Origin: Vibrio sp. qd031
GTDB taxonomy: Bacteria > Pseudomonadota > Gammaproteobacteria > Enterobacterales > Vibrionaceae
DNA: 64,000 nucleotides
Assembly: GCF_002100145.1 (NCBI RefSeq)
Contig: NZ_JXQD01000025.1
Location: 530,166 to 594,165, forward strand
Direction: 5' to 3'
A program made the translations under genes and the position numbers. The notes beneath the pieces were generated by a model. It ran no database searches and was not told the DNA's origin. It saw only the letters and a list, made by a program, of their open reading frames with translations. This document shows positions 61,497 through 64,000 of this stretch, in pieces (within the stretch, counting starts at the first letter, position 1; each line of letters opens with the position of its first letter).

Positions 61497-62309
61497 ATGG
61501 CTGAGCAAAAGCGAGTGACTTACACCATTGACGAACAGGGGATTGCTACGGTTTGTTTGAATAGAGCAGACAAGCTTAACGCCATTGATATGAGGATGTT
61601 TCAGGCCGTAAACGCAACCACACGCGCCCTTAAAAAAGATCCGTCTGTGCGAGCGGTGATTGTGAAAGGCAACGGCAGTGACTTTTGTTCAGGACTTGAC
61701 GTTAAATCCATTCTTACAAGTAAAACCGACGCGATGAAGCTGCTCTTTAAATGGTGGCCATTTTCACCCAATGGAGCGCAGCGCTTTTCTTTAGGCTGGC
61801 GCGAGATCCCTGCTCCAGTGATTTTCGCTATTCATGGCCGCTGTTGGGGTGGTGGCTTACAACTTGCCAGTGGTGGGGATTTTCGTATTGCGACGCCAGA
61901 CGCCAGCTTTTCAATTATGGAAGCAAAATGGGGGCTGATCCCTGATATGGGTGGCGCTATCGCGTTTAGGGAATTGATGCGCAAAGATCACACCCTTGAA
62001 ATGGCCATGACCGCAAAAGAGATCATTGGAGAACAAGCAAAAGAATATGGTCTGGTCACCAAGATTGAGGAAGACCCCTTTGAAGCGGCTTACGCGTTAG
62101 CTTTGGAGTGTATCAATCGCTCACCCGATGTGCTCGCTGCAAACAAAAAACTGTATCACAACACATGGTGGTCATCACCAGGCAAAGCTCTGTGGCTTGA
62201 AACCTGGTATCAGATTAAGGTGGCGCTTGGAAAAAATCGCGCTATTGCGGTTAAAAGAGAGCGCAAACCTGACGACAAAAAAGCCTATATCGCTCGTCAG
62301 TTCAAGTAG
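61497..62309 (+). CDS. Enoyl-CoA hydratase/isomerase (crotonase) family protein
   Basis: CoA-binding enzyme of 270 residues. ATG 61497 is preceded by AAGGAGG, an excellent ribosome binding site; the 81-codon upstream extension is spurious. Crotonase motifs are NRADKLNAIDMRM, SDFCSGLDVKS (oxyanion hole) and FAIHGRCWGGGLQLASGGDFR, the second oxyanion segment. The usual catalytic glutamates may be at MEAKWGLIPDMGG. It may serve beta-oxidation or an unsaturated acyl-CoA; the candidate FadR site supports fatty-acid regulation. Confidence 0.87.
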   Translation: MAEQKRVTYTIDEQGIATVCLNRADKLNAIDMRMFQAVNATTRALKKDPSVRAVIVKGNGSDFCSGLDVKSILTSKTDAMKLLFKWWPFSPNGAQRFSLGWREIPAPVIFAIHGRCWGGGLQLASGGDFRIATPDASFSIMEAKWGLIPDMGGAIAFRELMRKDHTLEMAMTAKEIIGEQAKEYGLVTKIEEDPFEAAYALALECINRSPDVLAANKKLYHNTWWSSPGKALWLETWYQIKVALGKNRAIAVKRERKPDDKKAYIARQFK

Positions 62310-62379
62310 ACTGATTGCTTACAACCATGGGCTACATAGTAGCGGCTAAGCAAAACAGTGTTAAGCGCACCTCGCTTCG

Positions 62380-62796
62380 TTATTGGAACGCCTTGGGGCA
62401 CACTTTGAGCCCCTTGGGGATTTCAACCCAGTCTAGTTTTTCTTGCGTCCAGATATGAGCGGTAGGTTCAAAAAGGTGAGCCGACTCGCTATCGACTGGC
62501 TTTAGTTTGAGTTTTACCGTGGCTTGGTCGTCTGGATTGAAATGGTAAATCCGATTTCCGCAGTTGGGACAAAACTTAGCACTATTGGTATTGCCACTGT
62601 CCGAGCTGCGTGACCATTCATTCATCGTGCCGCTAAATTCGATGTCTTGTTTAGCAATGATTGCGGTGACACTGTATGGGGCAGTAGAAAGCTTCTGACA
62701 TTCGGTGCAATGACAGGCAAAAACTCCCTTTGGTTTGTTGTGCAATGTATATCGCACTTGCCCGCACTGGCAAGACCCCTTAACCGATTTTTGCAT
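62380..62796 (-). CDS. GFA family glutathione-dependent formaldehyde-activating protein
   Basis: Zinc protein of 138 residues. Typical GFA cysteines are SCQCGQVRYTL, FACHCTECQKLS and KFCPNCGNRIY. Monocistronic, with no formaldehyde dehydrogenase nearby, so glutathione/formaldehyde chemistry is a family label rather than a demonstrated role. Confidence 0.88.
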   Translation of the reverse strand: MQKSVKGSCQCGQVRYTLHNKPKGVFACHCTECQKLSTAPYSVTAIIAKQDIEFSGTMNEWSRSSDSGNTNSAKFCPNCGNRIYHFNPDDQATVKLKLKPVDSESAHLFEPTAHIWTQEKLDWVEIPKGLKVCPKAFQ

Positions 62797-63007
62797 TGTG
62801 ATAAATCCTCTGTTTTATTTATGTTCGAGTTAACCTTATTTCAATAATAGAATAAGAAAGTTCAATGTGTTGCTACCGCGATTCAATGCTTATTACTTAA
62901 TTGAGCACAAGCGAACAAGATCACAGGGAGTGGATGGCATTTGGTGCCTTAGCGCAGTTGCGTTACTATACGATCCCATTCTTTTTAGCGGCCTATTTTT
63001 TGGTTTT

Positions 63008-63508
63008 ATGCTGACATCGTTAAAGTACATCCAAGGCTACCCAGAGCACATAACTACGCCAGTTACCCAGTTAGCCGAGTCTGGTAAGCTGACTCAGTGG
63101 TTCGAAAAAAAATACCCACAGTCTCACCAGTATAAGAGTGAAAAAGCACTGTTCGATTACGCGATGCAGCTTAAAAATCGTTATATGCGAAAAACAGCGC
63201 CGCTGAGTAAAGTGGTGTACGACAACAAAATTCACCTGGTGAATAACGCATTGGGTCTGCACAGTTACGTCAGCCGGGTCCATGGCAGCAAAGTGAAAGC
63301 AAAAAACGAAATCAGAATTTCGACAGTGTTTCGGGATGCCCCTGAGCCGCTACTTAAAATGATCGTGGTGCATGAACTGGCGCACCTTAAAGAAAAAGAG
63401 CACAACAAAGCGTTTTATCAGCTATGTTGTCACATGGAGCCGGACTACCATCAGCTAGAGCTCGACGCGCGTTTATTTCTTATCTGCTTGGAGTTAAAAG
63501 GGTCATGA
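63008..63508 (+). CDS. ygjP: YgjP-like metallopeptidase domain protein
   Basis: Predicted zinc peptidase of 166 residues, the length of E. coli YgjP (167). The zinc motif is VVHELAHLKEKEHNKAFYQ (HExxH-like), followed by CCHMEPDYHQLELD. ATG 63008 aligns with the family start (LTSLKYIQGYPE); the ORF extends 47 codons upstream through a hydrophobic stretch that the family lacks. It overlaps rlmF by 4 bases. Confidence 0.87.
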   Translation: MLTSLKYIQGYPEHITTPVTQLAESGKLTQWFEKKYPQSHQYKSEKALFDYAMQLKNRYMRKTAPLSKVVYDNKIHLVNNALGLHSYVSRVHGSKVKAKNEIRISTVFRDAPEPLLKMIVVHELAHLKEKEHNKAFYQLCCHMEPDYHQLELDARLFLICLELKGS

Positions 63509-64000
63509 GCAACAATAAAACCAAAGCGACACTTTTAGTCTCCAAAAACAAATCCAAAGCGGGTTTGCACCCAAATAATCGCCATCAAGGTCGCTACCCA
63601 ATGCAGGCGCTGTGCCAAGTGACCCCTGAACTGAGTGAGCACCTAATCACGGCCAAAAATGGTGACTTAAGCATTAATTTCTCCGATCCCAACTCGGTCA
63701 AATTACTGAATAAAGCGCTACTTGCGCACAGTTATGGTGTGCAAAAGTGGGATATACCTCAAGGGTATTTGTGCCCGCCGATCCCGGGGCGTGCCGATTA
63801 TGTCCATCGTTTGCATGAATTGGTGTGTCGTGATCTCGACAGCAAGGATGTGGCAGTTAAGGCATTAGACGTTGGAACAGGGGCCAACTGCATCTATCCG
63901 ATTGTTGGTGCGAGCGAGTATCGTTGGCATTGTGTTGGCTCAGACATCGATCCCGTATCAATCAATAACGCTAACAGCATTGTAGAAAACAATATCCATT
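63505..64000 (+). CDS. rlmF: 23S rRNA adenine-N6 methyltransferase RlmF (3' partial)
   Basis: Methylates A1618 of 23S rRNA in E. coli. The open frame runs from ATG 63505, overlapping the ygjP stop (ATGA), to the window end, giving 165 codons. AGLHPNNRHQGRYPMQALCQV, SYGVQKWDIPQGYLCPPIPGRADYVHRL and the SAM-binding LDVGTGANCIYPIVG match E. coli RlmF (YbiN). The C-terminal catalytic part lies outside the window. Confidence 0.93.
   Translation, partial: MSNNKTKATLLVSKNKSKAGLHPNNRHQGRYPMQALCQVTPELSEHLITAKNGDLSINFSDPNSVKLLNKALLAHSYGVQKWDIPQGYLCPPIPGRADYVHRLHELVCRDLDSKDVAVKALDVGTGANCIYPIVGASEYRWHCVGSDIDPVSINNANSIVENNIH

Noticed and set aside
62867..63007. 47-codon upstream extension of the YgjP ORF
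   Set aside because: The protein from 63008 matches E. coli YgjP in length; the extra hydrophobic stretch has no family counterpart.
1..64000. CRISPR arrays, tRNA or rRNA genes, insertion sequences, prophage genes
   Set aside because: None was recognised on reading both strands; tandem repeats present are short (8 or 15 bases) and not spaced like CRISPR.

Overview
The window looks like part of a chromosome of a marine gammaproteobacterium, most likely Vibrio or another Vibrionaceae. The reasons are a VF530-type (DUF2132) protein, a UPF0181/YoaH protein, RoxA, YgjP and RlmF homologues, a Vibrio-style scr sucrose cluster, and a short palindromic intergenic element near 59.4 kb. I saw no rRNA or tRNA genes, CRISPR array, prophage, transposase or integrase. 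The first gene (phnD) lacks its 5' end and the last (rlmF) lacks its 3' end.

Layout. 1-3.2 kb: phosphonate-type ABC transporter phnDCEE. 3.2-4.4 kb: VF530-like protein and a small MscS channel. 4.7-9.4 kb: rimK, an AstE/M14-like deacylase, a RimB-type protease, an MgtE transporter and an HdfR-like LysR regulator, all co-directional. 9.8-12.1 kb: PEP mutase-like protein and a divergent cytochrome c'/cytochrome b561 pair. 12.1-12.86 kb: gene-free stretch with a Fur-box-like sequence. 12.86-16 kb: very large secreted VCBS/ASPIC/Ig-like protein. 16-17.6 kb: MscS channel and DUF413/MaoP protein.

17.6-39.4 kb is a purine catabolic island, the most interesting part of the window. A tightly overlapping minus-strand operon (xdhA-xdhB-xdhC-uraD-hiuH-guaD-puuD) converts guanine and xanthine to allantoin. 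A BMP-family nucleobase/nucleoside ABC transporter follows. A RutR-like TetR regulator then precedes a plus-strand set: an allantoinase-amidase fusion, an HpxW-like oxamate amidohydrolase, a TauE/SafE exporter, a PucG-like aminotransferase and an allantoate amidohydrolase. Together they predict guanine -> xanthine -> urate -> allantoin -> allantoate -> ureidoglycine -> oxalurate -> oxamate -> oxalate. Sequences resembling the E. coli RutR operator lie upstream of four transcription units here, so the RutR-like protein probably controls the pathway.

39.5-42.8 kb: hypothetical secreted protein, lone LuxR HTH protein, divergent MarR/DUF2798 pair with twin palindromic operators, and a porin. 42.8-52.6 kb: sucrose utilisation (porin, scrA, LacI-type scrR, scrB, Cra/FruR-like regulator, scrK, amylosucrase) with two classes of candidate operator. 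52.6-64 kb: housekeeping and accessory genes (threonine aldolase-like, SDR, aldo/keto reductase, diguanylate cyclase, YidA-like HAD phosphatase, YoaH, RoxA, DUF6151-like, DUF2797, enoyl-CoA hydratase with a FadR-like site, GFA protein, YgjP, RlmF). All functions are read from sequence motifs and recalled family features; no database search was run.
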